Assembly (NCBI GenBank): GCA_963741625.1
Contig: CAVUIT010000012.1
Span: 372,001 to 436,000, forward strand
Source of the DNA: CAWBBA01 sp963741625
Lineage (GTDB): Bacteria; Desulfobacterota; Desulfomonilia; Desulfomonilales; Desulfomonilaceae
Length of the DNA: 64,000 nt
Direction: 5' to 3'
The notes beneath the pieces were generated by a model. The model made no database searches, had not been told where the DNA came from, and saw only the letters and a list, made by a program, of their open reading frames with translations. Shown piece after piece: positions 51,916 through 62,468 of the stretch (position 1 is its first letter; each line of letters starts with the position of its first letter). Made by a program: the position numbers and the translations under genes.

Positions 51916-53531
51916 TGGCTGTCCCCCTTCACTCTGCTATCTCCCGCCAGGGGAGAGGGTTTCGGAACCCCCTCCCTCGACGGGCGGGGGAAGGAGGAGG
52001 GTGATGTCGTGTCATTTCCGATGCGTTTCACGACGGGAAAGTCAATTTGTACCGTGGCTACCCTCTTCTGCAGAGCCGAAAGGACCGGGCTTGCGGTGTT
52101 GAGCACCGGCTGTGGGTTAAGCCCCAACCACAACAGGCCCGCAGCCATTACACCTGTGACCGCGGTTTCTCGGACCGACAGATCGGGCAAGCGCCAAACC
52201 TTTGGAAGGGGCCCGTAAAACGCCCGCTGAATCATCCAAAGCGCATAAACAACAGACAAAACCAGTCCCAGTGCTGCAGGTACCGTCAGGAACGCGTTCG
52301 TCTTATAGGTCCCCAGTAGCACCAAGAACTCACCCACGAAATTGCCCAGCCCAGGTAAACCGAGCGATGCCAAAGCAAAAAAGAGGGCTGTTCCGCCTAG
52401 TCGAGGCACAGTGGACCAGAGCCCGCCCATCTGATTCAAATCACGGGTATGAATCCGCTCCTGGAGCATGCCCACAAGAACGAAGAGCGCACCCGTACTG
52501 AGGCCGTGGCAGATCATCTGCATCACCGCGCCCTGAAGCGAGATAGCGTTCAACGCAAAGATCCCGAGAAGGGCAAATCCGAGGTGGCTGACACTGGTAT
52601 ACGCCACAAGCCTCTTGATGTCGGTCTGAGCAAAAGCCATTACAGCGCCGTAGATGATGCTGATTACGGCCAACCCCATGGCCACGGGTGCAAATGCCAA
52701 GGCCGCCTCCGGGAACAAGGGGACAGCGAAACGCAGCAGCCCGTACGCTCCGGTCTTGAGCAGCAGGCCGGCAAGGATCACACTTCCTGCTGTCGGGGCT
52801 TCGGTGTGGGCGTCGGGCAACCAGGTGTGTAGCGGCACCACCGGCAGCTTTACCGCAAACGCGATGAAGAAACCGAGCATGAGCCACATAGACGTGGAGG
52901 CTGCTATCGATGTGCCCAGCAGTTCGGAGTAATTGAATGTGTAGATGCCCGTATTCTGGCCGTGTATGAAATAGAGGCCCAGGATTGCCAGCAGCATAAA
53001 AAGGCCGCCGGCCTGGGTGAAGATGAAGAACTTGATCGCTGCATAGACCCTGTTCTCATGGCCCCATATCCCGATGAGGAAGTACATGGGCACCAGCATC
53101 AATTCCCAGAAGAAGTAGAAGAGGATCAGATCCAAGGCCAAGAAGACGCCAATAATCCCTCCTAGGACCATCATGAGATTGAAATGAAAGAACCCGACGC
53201 GATCCTGTATCTCTTTCCAGGAACAAACCACCGACACGATCCCGAGAAAGACTGTGAGCAGAACCAGGAGGAGACTCAAACCGTCCATCGCAAGGTGAAA
53301 ACTTATGCCCAGTTGGGGGATCCACGTATGATCCATCTCGATCAACCAAGCGCTCTGTCCTGGATTGGTCACGCGGGAGAAGTGTTCCAACCAGATCTTC
53401 AGAATGATCGCGAGGTCGATAGCCAGTGCCATCAGCGCCGACCACCGGGGCCACCTGGAACTCCAATAAGAGAGAACCCACGCGAGAAGACCGCCCGCCA
53501 CAGGAATGATGATGAGCCAGGCCAGTATCAT
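51912..53531 (-). CDS. nuoM: NADH-quinone oxidoreductase subunit M
   Basis: 539 aa from the ATG at 53531, overlapping the nuoL stop by ATGA; the frame is open upstream inside nuoL but not NuoM-like there. About 14 membrane helices; FYFFWELMLVPMYFLIGIWG contains the key Glu of TM5, and FAVKLPVVPLHTWLPDAHTEAP the conserved Lys and His of the antiporter channel. One of three proton-pumping antiporter-like subunits. The last ~25 residues are a Pro/Ser-rich tail that may be read-through into repeat-like DNA (CCCTCTCCC class). Confidence 0.94.
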   Translation of the reverse strand: MILAWLIIIPVAGGLLAWVLSYWSSRWPRWSALMALAIDLAIILKIWLEHFSRVTNPGQSAWLIEMDHTWIPQLGISFHLAMDGLSLLLVLLTVFLGIVSVVCSWKEIQDRVGFFHFNLMMVLGGIIGVFLALDLILFYFFWELMLVPMYFLIGIWGHENRVYAAIKFFIFTQAGGLFMLLAILGLYFIHGQNTGIYTFNYSELLGTSIAASTSMWLMLGFFIAFAVKLPVVPLHTWLPDAHTEAPTAGSVILAGLLLKTGAYGLLRFAVPLFPEAALAFAPVAMGLAVISIIYGAVMAFAQTDIKRLVAYTSVSHLGFALLGIFALNAISLQGAVMQMICHGLSTGALFVLVGMLQERIHTRDLNQMGGLWSTVPRLGGTALFFALASLGLPGLGNFVGEFLVLLGTYKTNAFLTVPAALGLVLSVVYALWMIQRAFYGPLPKVWRLPDLSVRETAVTGVMAAGLLWLGLNPQPVLNTASPVLSALQKRVATVQIDFPVVKRIGNDTTSPSSFPRPSREGVPKPSPLAGDSRVKGDSQ

Positions 53532-55420
53532 GAGAACACCATGATTGCTATAGCCAATACCGCGCCGATGGCTATCCCCATTGCGTACCGTCTCAGAATT
53601 CCCGACTGAGTACCACTTAGGATGTCGTGAAAGACCTGAGCTAGTCCGGCAATGCCGCGGTAGATGAGATCGATAACATCGGAGCTGTTTGCTCGAGCGA
53701 TCCAAACAAACGGTCTGACAAAAAGCTTGTCGTAAAGCCAGTCAAATCCCCATCCGCTGAACCATAGCCGATGAGCCGTCGCAGCCGAGGCACGGCTCAC
53801 CAGATCATCTGTATACTGGGGACGCTGAAGAAAAAGAACATACGCGATGTAAAGTCCAATTATAGAGCCGGCGGCACACAAGATTTCGAAAATTGCTTCG
53901 GACCGGACCGTCGTGGTTGTCACTGCCGCCGCGGGCAGGGCGGTACTTAGGAAATCCGAAAATATGCGGACATTGCCCAATGTGTGGGGGAGTTCGATAA
54001 AGCCTATAATCACCGACAGGACTGCCAGCACTATCAAAGGTAGACGGATCACGCTCGTAGGCCGCTTGGTCACTGCGGTTTTTGGTTCACCGAAAAACGT
54101 CAGGAAGACCATCCGAAAAGAGTAAATCGAAGTAACGTAAACACCGACCAATCCCCCCATGCCCAACCAAAAGCCTCCCTTCGGGGATACCAGTGCGTGC
54201 CAAAGGATAGGGTCCTTGCTGTAGAAGCCCCCGGTTACAAGGGGGAGCGCGGCCAGAGATGCTGCGCCAACGAGAAAGGTCCAGAACGTGACCGGTAGTT
54301 GCTTTCTTAGGCCGCCCATCTTGAACATGTTGCGCTCTTCCTGGAGAGCCATAATAACCACGCCTGCACTCAGGAAGAGAAGCGCTTTGAAAAATGCATG
54401 AGTGACAAAGTGGAATATGGCCGAAGACCAGGCTCCGACTCCAAGCGCTAGGAACATATAGCCGATCTGGCTGATGGTTGAATAGGCCAGGACTCGCTTA
54501 ATATCAAATTGAGTCATGGCGCTGAATCCTGCGATCAGCAACGTGGCGCACCCGATTACAGCAACTGCAAATTGAACAGGAGGCGCTAGAGTGAAAAGAA
54601 CATTTGTGCGGGCAATAAGGTAAACTCCCGCAGTCACCATCGTCGCGGCATGTATGAGGGCGCTTACCGGCGTGGGACCGGCCATTGCGTCAGGCAACCA
54701 GGTCTGGAGGGGCAACTGAGCCGATTTCCCCACAGCGCCTCCCAATAGCAAAGCGGCCGCGGCAATGGCGGCAGTGGAACCCACGGGCCATTGCTCTACG
54801 GCCCGGCGCATGAGTTCTTGGATCTGCAATGTTCCAAGGTTAGTGAAAAGAAAAAACAAGCCGATAGCCATGGCAGTATCGCCGACGCGGGTCACGATAA
54901 AAGCTTTCATAGCCGCTCGTCCGTTGGCCGAGTCCTTGTACCAGAAGCCTATGAGCAAGTAGCTGCAGAGCCCTACCCCCTCCCAGCCGAGATACAGAAA
55001 TACCAGGTTGTCCGCCAACACCAGCACCAGCATGGAACCTACGAATAGGTTCATGTAAGCGAAAAACCGGCTGTAGCCCTCCTCTTCGGCCATGTACTCC
55101 GCCGAGTACAAGTGGATCAGAAAACTTACGACGGTCACGACAAGTATCATGACCACTGACAATGCATCCAGATAGAGCGCTATTTCCGTGGCAAAACCGC
55201 CTGCCTGCATCCACGTCCGAACGATCTCTGTGTAAGCATGATTTGGGGGTGAGGAAGTGATGAATTCTATGCTCGTTATAATTGCCGCCACCGCGGACAG
55301 GCCAACTGAGCCCACGCCCACGGTTGCTACGCCAGCGCGGGAAAGCCTGGGGCCGATCAAGAGCAATATGACAAAACCGACCAAGGGGAGCGCGGGGATT
55401 GACCACAGGAACTCAAACAT
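53528..55420 (-). CDS. nuoL: NADH-quinone oxidoreductase subunit L
   Basis: 630 aa from the ATG at 55420 with GAGG upstream, one base after the nuoK stop. Largest antiporter-like subunit with about 16 membrane helices and the long lateral helix region near the end. Conserved: NLVFLYLGWEGVGLCSYLLIGFWY (TM5 Glu), GKSAQLPLQTWLPDAMAGPTPVSALIHAATMVTAGVYLI and HAFFKALLFLSAGVVI. The gene reads intact over its whole length. Confidence 0.95.
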   Translation of the reverse strand: MFEFLWSIPALPLVGFVILLLIGPRLSRAGVATVGVGSVGLSAVAAIITSIEFITSSPPNHAYTEIVRTWMQAGGFATEIALYLDALSVVMILVVTVVSFLIHLYSAEYMAEEEGYSRFFAYMNLFVGSMLVLVLADNLVFLYLGWEGVGLCSYLLIGFWYKDSANGRAAMKAFIVTRVGDTAMAIGLFFLFTNLGTLQIQELMRRAVEQWPVGSTAAIAAAALLLGGAVGKSAQLPLQTWLPDAMAGPTPVSALIHAATMVTAGVYLIARTNVLFTLAPPVQFAVAVIGCATLLIAGFSAMTQFDIKRVLAYSTISQIGYMFLALGVGAWSSAIFHFVTHAFFKALLFLSAGVVIMALQEERNMFKMGGLRKQLPVTFWTFLVGAASLAALPLVTGGFYSKDPILWHALVSPKGGFWLGMGGLVGVYVTSIYSFRMVFLTFFGEPKTAVTKRPTSVIRLPLIVLAVLSVIIGFIELPHTLGNVRIFSDFLSTALPAAAVTTTTVRSEAIFEILCAAGSIIGLYIAYVLFLQRPQYTDDLVSRASAATAHRLWFSGWGFDWLYDKLFVRPFVWIARANSSDVIDLIYRGIAGLAQVFHDILSGTQSGILRRYAMGIAIGAVLAIAIMVFS

Positions 55421-55421
55421 T

Positions 55422-55730
55422 TCACCCTCGCATCGTATCGGCAGCATCCGCATCCAGCGTATTAAACCGGTGGTATAACTGGAGCACAAGAGCGAGCCCC
55501 ACTGCTACCTCAGCCGCTGCCATCGCAAGGATAAAGATGAACATTATCTGTCCATCGGCCTGTTGCCTGGCGGACCCAGCGACCACGAAGGCCAATCCCG
55601 CGGCATTCAACATTATTTCAACGGACATCAACATAAAGATGATATTGCGCCGTACCAGGACCCCTGCAGTTCCAACGGCAAACAATATTCCGGCCAAAAG
55701 AAGTCCATGTTCCATTGGGACTGCTGACAT
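55422..55730 (-). CDS. nuoK: NADH-quinone oxidoreductase subunit K
   Basis: 102 aa from ATG 55730 (GTG 55733 equally possible), overlapping the nuoJ stop. Three membrane helices; GVLVRRNIIFMLMSVEIMLNAAGLAFV carries the conserved membrane Glu (VEIMLNA) and a second Glu follows in ILAMAAAEVAVGLALVL. Couples quinone reduction to proton transfer within the membrane arm. Confidence 0.93.
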   Translation of the reverse strand: MSAVPMEHGLLLAGILFAVGTAGVLVRRNIIFMLMSVEIMLNAAGLAFVVAGSARQQADGQIMFIFILAMAAAEVAVGLALVLQLYHRFNTLDADAADTMRG

Positions 55731-56251
55731 CACAGGTGTTCCCCTTCTCGCGGTGTTGTGGCTTGGCTGCGCCGACCGAGGTGATATGCCCCTATCAGCC
55801 CGGCCAGGAGCAGCATCGAGGCCAATTCGACCCCCAAAATATAAGGGCCGAACAACACGATAGCCACCTCTTTGGGGGTGATTTCCGCCACACCGGACAA
55901 TTGTCCGCCCCCCTGTGCAAGGACGTATATGAGTTCAGCCAATAGAATGCCGGCTAAAATGGACGGTCCTACCCATGTCTTCGGATTGAGCCATTGCTTT
56001 TCCCGCTCTATGCCGCGACGGCCGGGATTGATCATCATGATCACGAAGACAAAGAGCACCATGATCGCGCCCGCGTAGATAATGATTTCGAGGGCTGCGA
56101 CAAAAGGGGCTCCGAGTGCAAAGAAAACCAGCGCCACCGAAAAGAGGGACAAAATCAGGTATAGGAGGGCATGCACAGGATTTGCCCGCGTCACAACCAT
56201 GATCGTTGAGATCACGGCGATCACAGCAGAAATGTAAAAAAGGGCGTTCAT
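55730..56251 (-). CDS. nuoJ: NADH-quinone oxidoreductase subunit J
   Basis: 173 aa, five membrane helices. ANPVHALLYLILSLFSVALVFFALGAPFVAALEIIIYAGAIMVLFVFVIMMI is the NuoJ core with the conserved Tyr-Ala-Gly-Ala turn. Starts 27 bases after nuoI. Confidence 0.93.
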   Translation of the reverse strand: MNALFYISAVIAVISTIMVVTRANPVHALLYLILSLFSVALVFFALGAPFVAALEIIIYAGAIMVLFVFVIMMINPGRRGIEREKQWLNPKTWVGPSILAGILLAELIYVLAQGGGQLSGVAEITPKEVAIVLFGPYILGVELASMLLLAGLIGAYHLGRRSQATTPREGEHL

Positions 56252-56278
56252 GATCTCCTCAACTCAGACGCTTAACTT

Positions 56279-56800
56279 CTATGGCACCAAGGTATGAACA
56301 TCCACCGGGGGCTCTTCATTTTCAGCTTCGCCTTTGTCTTTCCCACCAATGGCCAGTCCCGCCACCTTGTAAAAGTTATATCCAGGATATTTGCCTGGTC
56401 CGCTTATCAGCAGATCTTCTTTTTCGTAAACCAGCGTTTGCCGTTCATATTCGCTCATCTCGAAATCCGGCGTAAGCTGAATGGCATAGGTGGGACATGC
56501 CTCCTCACAAAAACCGCAGAAAATGCACCGCGAGAAGTTGATGCGAAAGAATTCCGGATAACGCCTCCCATGCTCATCTTCTGTGGCCTGTAGCGCTATG
56601 CAATCCACGGGACAGGCCACAGCGCAGAGGTAACAGGCAACGCACCGCTCTCCGCCGTCCGGATCACGAGACAATATGATCCGCCCTCTCCATCTTGGCG
56701 GTATATAAGGCTTTTCTTCGGGATAGAGTATGGTCTCCCGCTTTCGAAACGTGTGCGACAATATCGTCCAGATGGTCTTGAGCAAAGCCAAAGCAAACAC
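56279..56800 (-). CDS. nuoI: NADH-quinone oxidoreductase subunit I
   Basis: 173 aa as read from the GTG at 56800; the ribosome site GAGGAG touches that codon, so translation may start a few codons in, at a TTG near 56791. Two 8-iron ferredoxin-type sites: CVACYLCAVACPVDC and CIFCGFCEEACPTYA (clusters N6a and N6b) between the peripheral arm and quinone site. PEEKPYIPPRWRGRI is typical for the family. Three bases after nuoH. Confidence 0.94.
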   Translation of the reverse strand: MFALALLKTIWTILSHTFRKRETILYPEEKPYIPPRWRGRIILSRDPDGGERCVACYLCAVACPVDCIALQATEDEHGRRYPEFFRINFSRCIFCGFCEEACPTYAIQLTPDFEMSEYERQTLVYEKEDLLISGPGKYPGYNFYKVAGLAIGGKDKGEAENEEPPVDVHTLVP

Positions 56801-56803
56801 TCC

Positions 56804-57760
56804 TCAGCGGCCGGCCGCCAGCACTATTCCACCAGTCACAAGCAGGTTCAGAAGAGTCAACGGCAGCATCACCTTCCAGCCGAAGGACATTAGTTGATCG
56901 TAACGAGGCCTGGGAAGCGATGCCCGCACTAAAATGAAGCCGCAAATGAAGAAAAAGGTCTTCAGGAAAAACCAGACAACGGGTGGCAACACAGGTCCCA
57001 GCCACCCACCGAAGAATAGGGCCACCGTCAAGGCTGATATTAGCGTAATGCCCAAATACTCGCCGACGAAAAACATGCCGAATTTCATTCCTGAATATTC
57101 CGTGTGGTAACCGGCGACCAATTCGTTTTCAGCTTCAGGAAGGTCAAACGGCAGCCGCCGGGTCTCTGCAAGGCCCGCGATCAGGAAAATCACTAGCCCG
57201 AGGAACTGTGGCACGCAAAACCAAATGTTTTTCTGAGCTTCCACAATGTCACGGAGATTGAACGAACCCGCGAGCATCACTACACCCATGAGCGACAGCC
57301 CCATAAATACTTCGTAGCTCAACATCTGGGCCGCAGCGCGAAGTCCGCCGATCAGCGAATATTTGTTGTCCGAGGCCCAGCCGGCCAACGCGACACTGTA
57401 GACGCTCAACGAAGACATCGCCAGAAAGAATAAGAGCGCAATGTTGAGGTTCACCACTTCAATTCCCGGCGCAAAAGGGATTACTGAAAATGAAAGCAGC
57501 ACCGTCACCATAATCACGGCCGGAGCAATTACGAACACCGGTTTGTCGGCAAAAGGCGGGATCCAATCTTCCTTAGTGAAGATCTTGATCATATCTGCCA
57601 TCACCTGAAGCAATCCAAAAGGCCCCGCGCGGTTTGGGCCATACCGATCCTGCCAAAGGCCCAACAGCCGCCGTTCCACCCAGATCAGTCCGGCAGCTAT
57701 ACCGATCACGGCGAGCAGCACTCCCGCGATGGTTATCAGGGGCCTGACGATTTCGTTCAT
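56804..57760 (-). CDS. nuoH: NADH-quinone oxidoreductase subunit H
   Basis: 318 aa, eight membrane helices. WVERRLLGLWQDRYGPNRAGPFGLLQVMADMIKIFTKEDW and AGLAETRRLPFDLPEAENELVAGYHTEYSGMKFGMFF line the quinone channel. Reads intact. It starts 12 bases after the nuoG stop. Confidence 0.95.
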   Translation of the reverse strand: MNEIVRPLITIAGVLLAVIGIAAGLIWVERRLLGLWQDRYGPNRAGPFGLLQVMADMIKIFTKEDWIPPFADKPVFVIAPAVIMVTVLLSFSVIPFAPGIEVVNLNIALLFFLAMSSLSVYSVALAGWASDNKYSLIGGLRAAAQMLSYEVFMGLSLMGVVMLAGSFNLRDIVEAQKNIWFCVPQFLGLVIFLIAGLAETRRLPFDLPEAENELVAGYHTEYSGMKFGMFFVGEYLGITLISALTVALFFGGWLGPVLPPVVWFFLKTFFFICGFILVRASLPRPRYDQLMSFGWKVMLPLTLLNLLVTGGIVLAAGR

Positions 57761-57772
57761 ATCAGTTTCCGC

Positions 57773-60500
57773 TCACTTTTCGCTCGTCCTGAGACCCACC
57801 ACTTTACCCCATGAGGGAAGATCGACCCATTCCGACCCCGGAAAGCCCACAGCTAAGCCGGCAATGCCTCTGGGCAAAGAAGGATCGAGTTTCACGGTGA
57901 GAGGCTGAGATCTGTTGGCCAGATCGAGCCGCACCTCCCAGCCGAGCCCCACTTGAAGATCCGCCGCATCTTCGTCGTTCAGCCATAGACACGGTTTAGG
58001 GATCCGCTCTGCGATGGCGGGTGCAATGGCGCTCAATTCCTCCGAACCGAAGATATGGTAAGTCGGCACGACCAGCCATTCACCCTTACGACGCTGAAAA
58101 GCTTCGGGCACCTCATGAAAATAGGATGCTGGTTGCACCTGTGACGGCTCGATGAGCCGAAGGCCGGGGTCACCCCCGCGCAATGGGCCACCGACCTCAC
58201 TCTGGAATTTGTTCAGCGCCTGCACCGAGTTCCAACCTGGGGACCAATAGCGAGGGATGATCGCCCCGGGTGGCTGGCCTCCGTACCCCTCCATTGAAAA
58301 AGAGAGGGCTGAATCCTGATCATCAGTCGGTTTAGGTTCATGAACGCTCACATTGGCATGCATAGATGTACGCCCGCTGTATCGGTGCGGCTGGCGCGGG
58401 ATTTTCATTCCGTCTGCTCGGAAGTTTGCTGCGGGCGCTATGCCTGGAACCGCTTTAAATTGAGGCATGCTCTGAGCAAGGGCTGTGGTTATATCATCCA
58501 ACGTCTTTAACTTGTCCGCGTCCGGTCGTCCGAGCGCGGCCATGATTTCCGTCAGCCACAGTCGGCTCTGTTGGATTTCTTCCGGAGGGGTCCTGACCTG
58601 AAAGAATCGTTGCCCTCTACCTTCACTATTGACCAGCGTTCCGTCGGCTTCAGCAAAAGTCCCGGCGGGGAGAACAACTTCGGCCTGCGATGTACAGGCG
58701 TTTTCCAGGTGGTCGATGACGATGAGGTGCTTGGCTCGACAAAGAAACTCTTTCACGGGCTCTGATTCTGCGCGACGGTAAAGATCGTTTTCCAGAATGA
58801 TCACAGTGTCTGCTTTTCCGTCCGAGATTTCGCTGAAAGCCTCCGAGAGCCCTCTGGCCTTCATCAATCCCAGGCCCAGAGAGTTGCACTCAGGGACCGT
58901 GAAGCATAGATCCGCTCGAACGCCACTACTGCACAGGGCCCACGCAACATTAGCGGCAGCCTGCACCACCGATGCGGAGCCGCAACTTGTGCCCGAGACT
59001 ACCAGCGGCCGGTCAGCTTCTCTCAGAGCCGTGGCAATGGCTTGGACTAGAGGCCGGAATTCATCAGGAAGATCCGTGACCACGGGTGCCTCCGGAGCCA
59101 ACTCATGGGCAACCGCAAAACCGATGCGGGCCAAGTCCGCCGGCGCGGCGCGATAAGTGTCGGTGGCGACCTCATCAAGCTTAGTTGTGGCAGGGGTGGC
59201 AATGAAGAGCGGTCCCTTTTCACTCTGAACAGCCTGCCGAACAGCCGCGTCGCTCCACATGGGACACTTCAGCTCTTTAGGGATCACCATGGGCTTTTGA
59301 CGGACAGACTGGCGCAATGCGAGGGCTAACATGGGAGCTACGTTCGTGACGTCCTCACCCAACACGAACACCGCATCCGCAGTCTGCACGTCATGCAGCG
59401 ACGGAGAGCGAGCCGGCCCATTTTGCAGGATGTCCAGGGCTAAGGAAACTCAGCCGGTGCTCCTCATCCGACATTCCGGCGAAGAAACGATCAGGGCCGA
59501 CCAGAGTGCGCAGAGCGAAATTAGCTTCCAGTGACGCTCGTGGCGATCCGATTCCGATAATGCCCGAGCTGTTCTTGAGCACAGCCTGCAAATGGCGGAG
59601 CACCTGCGCCTTGCTCGTCGGTTCCTGCGGTCCGCTCTCATCGGACCTGATGAGAGGTTTACGAATTCGCTTGTCGCTATTGGCAAATTCGTATCCATAG
59701 CGCCCGCGGTCGCAGAGAAAATAGCCGTTGACCTCGCCGTTGTACCGGTTATGTATGCGCCGCAACAAACCATAACGCTCGCCTGGGATAGTGTTGCATC
59801 CCACCCCGCAGTGAACGCACACCGATGGAGCAGTCTGCAAATCCCATTTGCGCGTGTAATGCTTTTTCAGGGTTTTGTCTGTGAAGACTCCCGTAGGGCA
59901 GACCTCCACGAGATTGCCGCTGAATTCATTCTCCAGAGTCCCGTCCTTGAACCGTCCAAAATAAACACGATTGTTTATGCCAAAGACATTGAAATCGCGG
60001 CCGCCAGCATAATCACGATAGAACCGGACACATCGGTAGCACTGTATACAGCGGTTCATTTCATGGTTGAGGAACGGGCCTAGGTATTGATTGCGATAAG
60101 TGCGTTTCTTGAAACGGAATGAGCGATAGTTGTGCCCGGTCATCACCGTCATATCCTGAAGGTGGCACTCTCCCCCTTCGTCGCATACCGGGCAATCATG
60201 AGGATGGTTCGCCATCAGAAACTCGATTACACCTGCCCGGCACTCCAGGGCTTCCGGATCATCAATTGAAATACGCATGCCATCCGCCGCGGGAGTCATA
60301 CACGACATCATTATGCGGCCGCGCGTGTCCTTTTCATCCTTGAACACCTTCACAGCGCACTGGCGACAAGCTCCCACCGAATGCATGGCCGGGTGCCAAC
60401 AGAAATAGGGAATATTGAACCCTAAAGAGAGGCAAGCATTGAGAAGGTTCTGTCCGTCTTCAACTTGGTAGGGTTTATTCTCTATATAAATTGTTGCCAT
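57773..60500 (-). CDS. nuoG: NADH-quinone oxidoreductase subunit G (frameshifted)
   Basis: Start 60500 directly follows the nuoF stop (TAGATG). The first piece has the [2Fe-2S] site (YFCWHPAMHSVGACRQCAVK, SCMTP), the HxxxCxxC cluster site (HPHDCPVCDEGGEC), CIQCYRCVRFY/CPTGVFTDKTL, and an N7-type site CVHCGVGCNTIPGERYG...CDRG as in E. coli NuoG. It breaks at ~59441; the next frame continues ALDILQNGPARSPSLHDVQTADAVFVLGEDVTN to 57773. One extra base in TTCCTTAGCCCTGG explains it. Repaired length ~908 aa equals that of the E. coli protein. The C-terminal domain is molybdopterin-oxidoreductase-like without cofactor. Confidence 0.92.
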
Positions 60501-61779
60501 CTACGATCTCCACGGACACCGCTTCTCTCTGATGTGCCTATCAAAATCTTCCCTAAAGAGGACCAAAGCGCTCTGTAGCGGTTCCATCGCTCCGGGAGCC
60601 AGAGCACAAAAAGTACGGCCCATGCCTAACAATTTTGTATGCAGCTCGAGGCGGTCCAGGTCTTCCGGTTGCCCTTTACCGTCCTCAATAGCTTTGAGGA
60701 TTGCTGCGGTCCACGGCAGACCGTCCCTGCAGGGAGTACACCAGCCGCAAGACTCACGTGCAAAGAACTTTTCCAGATTGTGCACCATGCCTACGGGGCA
60801 GGTCTGGTCGTCGAGCAGGACCATGGTGCCTGTTCCGAGGCGGCTGCCCGCCTTTTGGACGGAATCGAAATCCATCTGGGACGTCCAGATGGTCCTCCAG
60901 GAGAAACTCGGTTGATGCTCCTCCCGGCATCACACCTCTGAACTTGAGCCCGGCGCGCATGCCGCCGGCGTGCTCTTCGAAGATTTCCCGTATTGTTGTC
61001 CCCATAGGCAGTTCCCATGCCCCGGGGTTGTTTACCTTGCCGCTGGCCCCGTAGATCTTCGTCCCGGAGCACTCGGTAAGGCTCAATGCTTTGAACCATT
61101 CAGCCCCGTTATTGACGATATGGGGAATATTGCAGATGGTTTCAACATTATTGGTGGTGGTCGGCCTGCCCCACAGACCCACATGAGTCGGGCGAGGTGT
61201 TTTGTCGCGCGGTATGGCCCGTTTCCCCTCCAGGGAATTCAACAATGCGGACCCTTCGCCGCATATATAGCGCCCTGCGCTCAGATGAAGAATCAGCTTC
61301 AGGCTGTAATCCGTACCCAGAATATTTTCCCCCAGGTAGTTGCTGGCATACGCTTCAGCAATTGCTTGGCTCAACCGTTTCTTGGCCAGCGTGTACTCCC
61401 TGCGCAGGAAAATAAACGCAACGTCGGCTTGAGTGGCATACGCGGAAATGATCATGCCTTCGATAAGCTGGTGCGGGTCTCCGTCCATGAGAAGGCGATC
61501 CTTGAATGTGGCGGGCTCCATCTCATCCGCATTAGTTATGAAGTACCTGGTACCAGGGACTTCGTCTGCCGACGGCATTGCTTCCCACTTCATGCCGGTA
61601 GGGAACCCCGCGCCGCCACGGCCGCGCAGCTTGGACTCCTTCACTACCGCGACAACTTCTTGAGGAGTCATCGTTCTGAGCGCTTTGCGAACCGCCTGGT
61701 AGCCGCCTGCTTTTTCGTATTCCTCCAGACTCAAAGGCGCTTCATTCGGTCGGATGTTCTTTGTGAGCGGTCGTTCCAT
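60501..61779 (-). CDS. nuoF: NADH-quinone oxidoreductase subunit F (frameshifted)
   Basis: FMN and NADH-binding subunit. First piece from ATG 61779: GRGGAGFPTGMKWEAM (FMN/NADH site), YFITNADEMEPATFKDR, SAGRYICGEGSALLNSLEGKRAIPR, NNVETICNIPHIVNNG, then GVMPGGASTEFLLEDHLDVP. It breaks at ~60877; the next frame continues MDFDSVQKAGSRLGTGTMVLLDD and the N3 cluster site SCGWCTPCRDG with a distal Cys (TFCALAPGA) to 60501. One extra base in GACGTCCCAGATG explains the break. Repaired ~425 aa, normal. In most NuoF the nucleotide-site motif is GEETAL; here it is GEGSAL. Confidence 0.92.
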
Positions 61780-61834
61780 CAGTTAGCGTCCTAATTACTC
61801 GCTTTCCTAAGTTCGGTGCGTATTGCAGGCAGCT

Positions 61835-61897
61835 TTGGTGGGACAGGCATCTTGCCTGTCATTTCATGAAAGACAGGCAAGATGCCTGTCCCACCAA
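61835..61897. repeat. Perfect 26-bp inverted repeat inside the nuo operon
   Basis: TTGGTGGGACAGGCATCTTG... (61835-61860), 11-base loop, exact inverse 61872-61897. It fills most of the unusual 189-base gap between nuoE and nuoF. As RNA it would be a very stable stem-loop without U-run; possible effects are mRNA processing or lowered read-through. It resembles dispersed palindromes elsewhere in the window. Confidence 0.9.
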
Positions 61898-61968
61898 TAC
61901 AGTGGTCTCGCATCCTCTTTCATCGTTCCCGGCCCGAGAACACATCACCCGAATTAAGAACTGGGCCA

Positions 61969-62433
61969 CTAAGCGTGTCTTGCAAGAATTTGGTCCAGCT
62001 TAGCCGGGTCCAAGTGACCGTAAAGTTCGTCGTCGATCATCACCGCCGGTGCCTGGTCGCAAGCTCCCAGGCATTGTATTGGCAGCACGGTAAATCGTCC
62101 GTCCGCGGTGGTCTGACCGAACTCCACCCCGAGGCTCGTTTTCAGGTGATCCATGAGTTGCTCATACCCCATAATCCAGCAGGTGACACTGTCGCAGACC
62201 AGGATCACGTGTCTCCCGACAGGTTTTCTGAACAAATGATTGTAGAAAGTAGCAACGCCGTCCAGTTCCTCGGCGGTCATTTCCAATAAGTCTGCAAGGT
62301 CACTGATAGATTCGTCCGAGATCCAGCCGCGATGCCGCCTTACAATCTGCATAGCCTCAATGCACGCGGACCGATTGCTCTTAAACCGACCGCATTCAGC
62401 ATCAATTTCTCGTTTTATCTCTTCACTGAGCAT
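61969..62433 (-). CDS. nuoE: NADH-quinone oxidoreductase subunit E
   Basis: 154 aa from the ATG at 62433 (GGGGA upstream); the frame is open to a TTG at 62457. Thioredoxin-like [2Fe-2S] protein: VCDSVTCW (C-x4-C) and IQCLGACDQAP (C-x3-C) hold cluster N1a; helical RGWISDESISDLADLLEMTAEELDGVATFYNHLFRKPVG precedes. Partner of NuoF. Reads intact. Confidence 0.94.
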   Translation of the reverse strand: MLSEEIKREIDAECGRFKSNRSACIEAMQIVRRHRGWISDESISDLADLLEMTAEELDGVATFYNHLFRKPVGRHVILVCDSVTCWIMGYEQLMDHLKTSLGVEFGQTTADGRFTVLPIQCLGACDQAPAVMIDDELYGHLDPAKLDQILARHA

Positions 62434-62468
62434 CAATTCATCCCCATTCGGATGCAAAATTCACCGCA

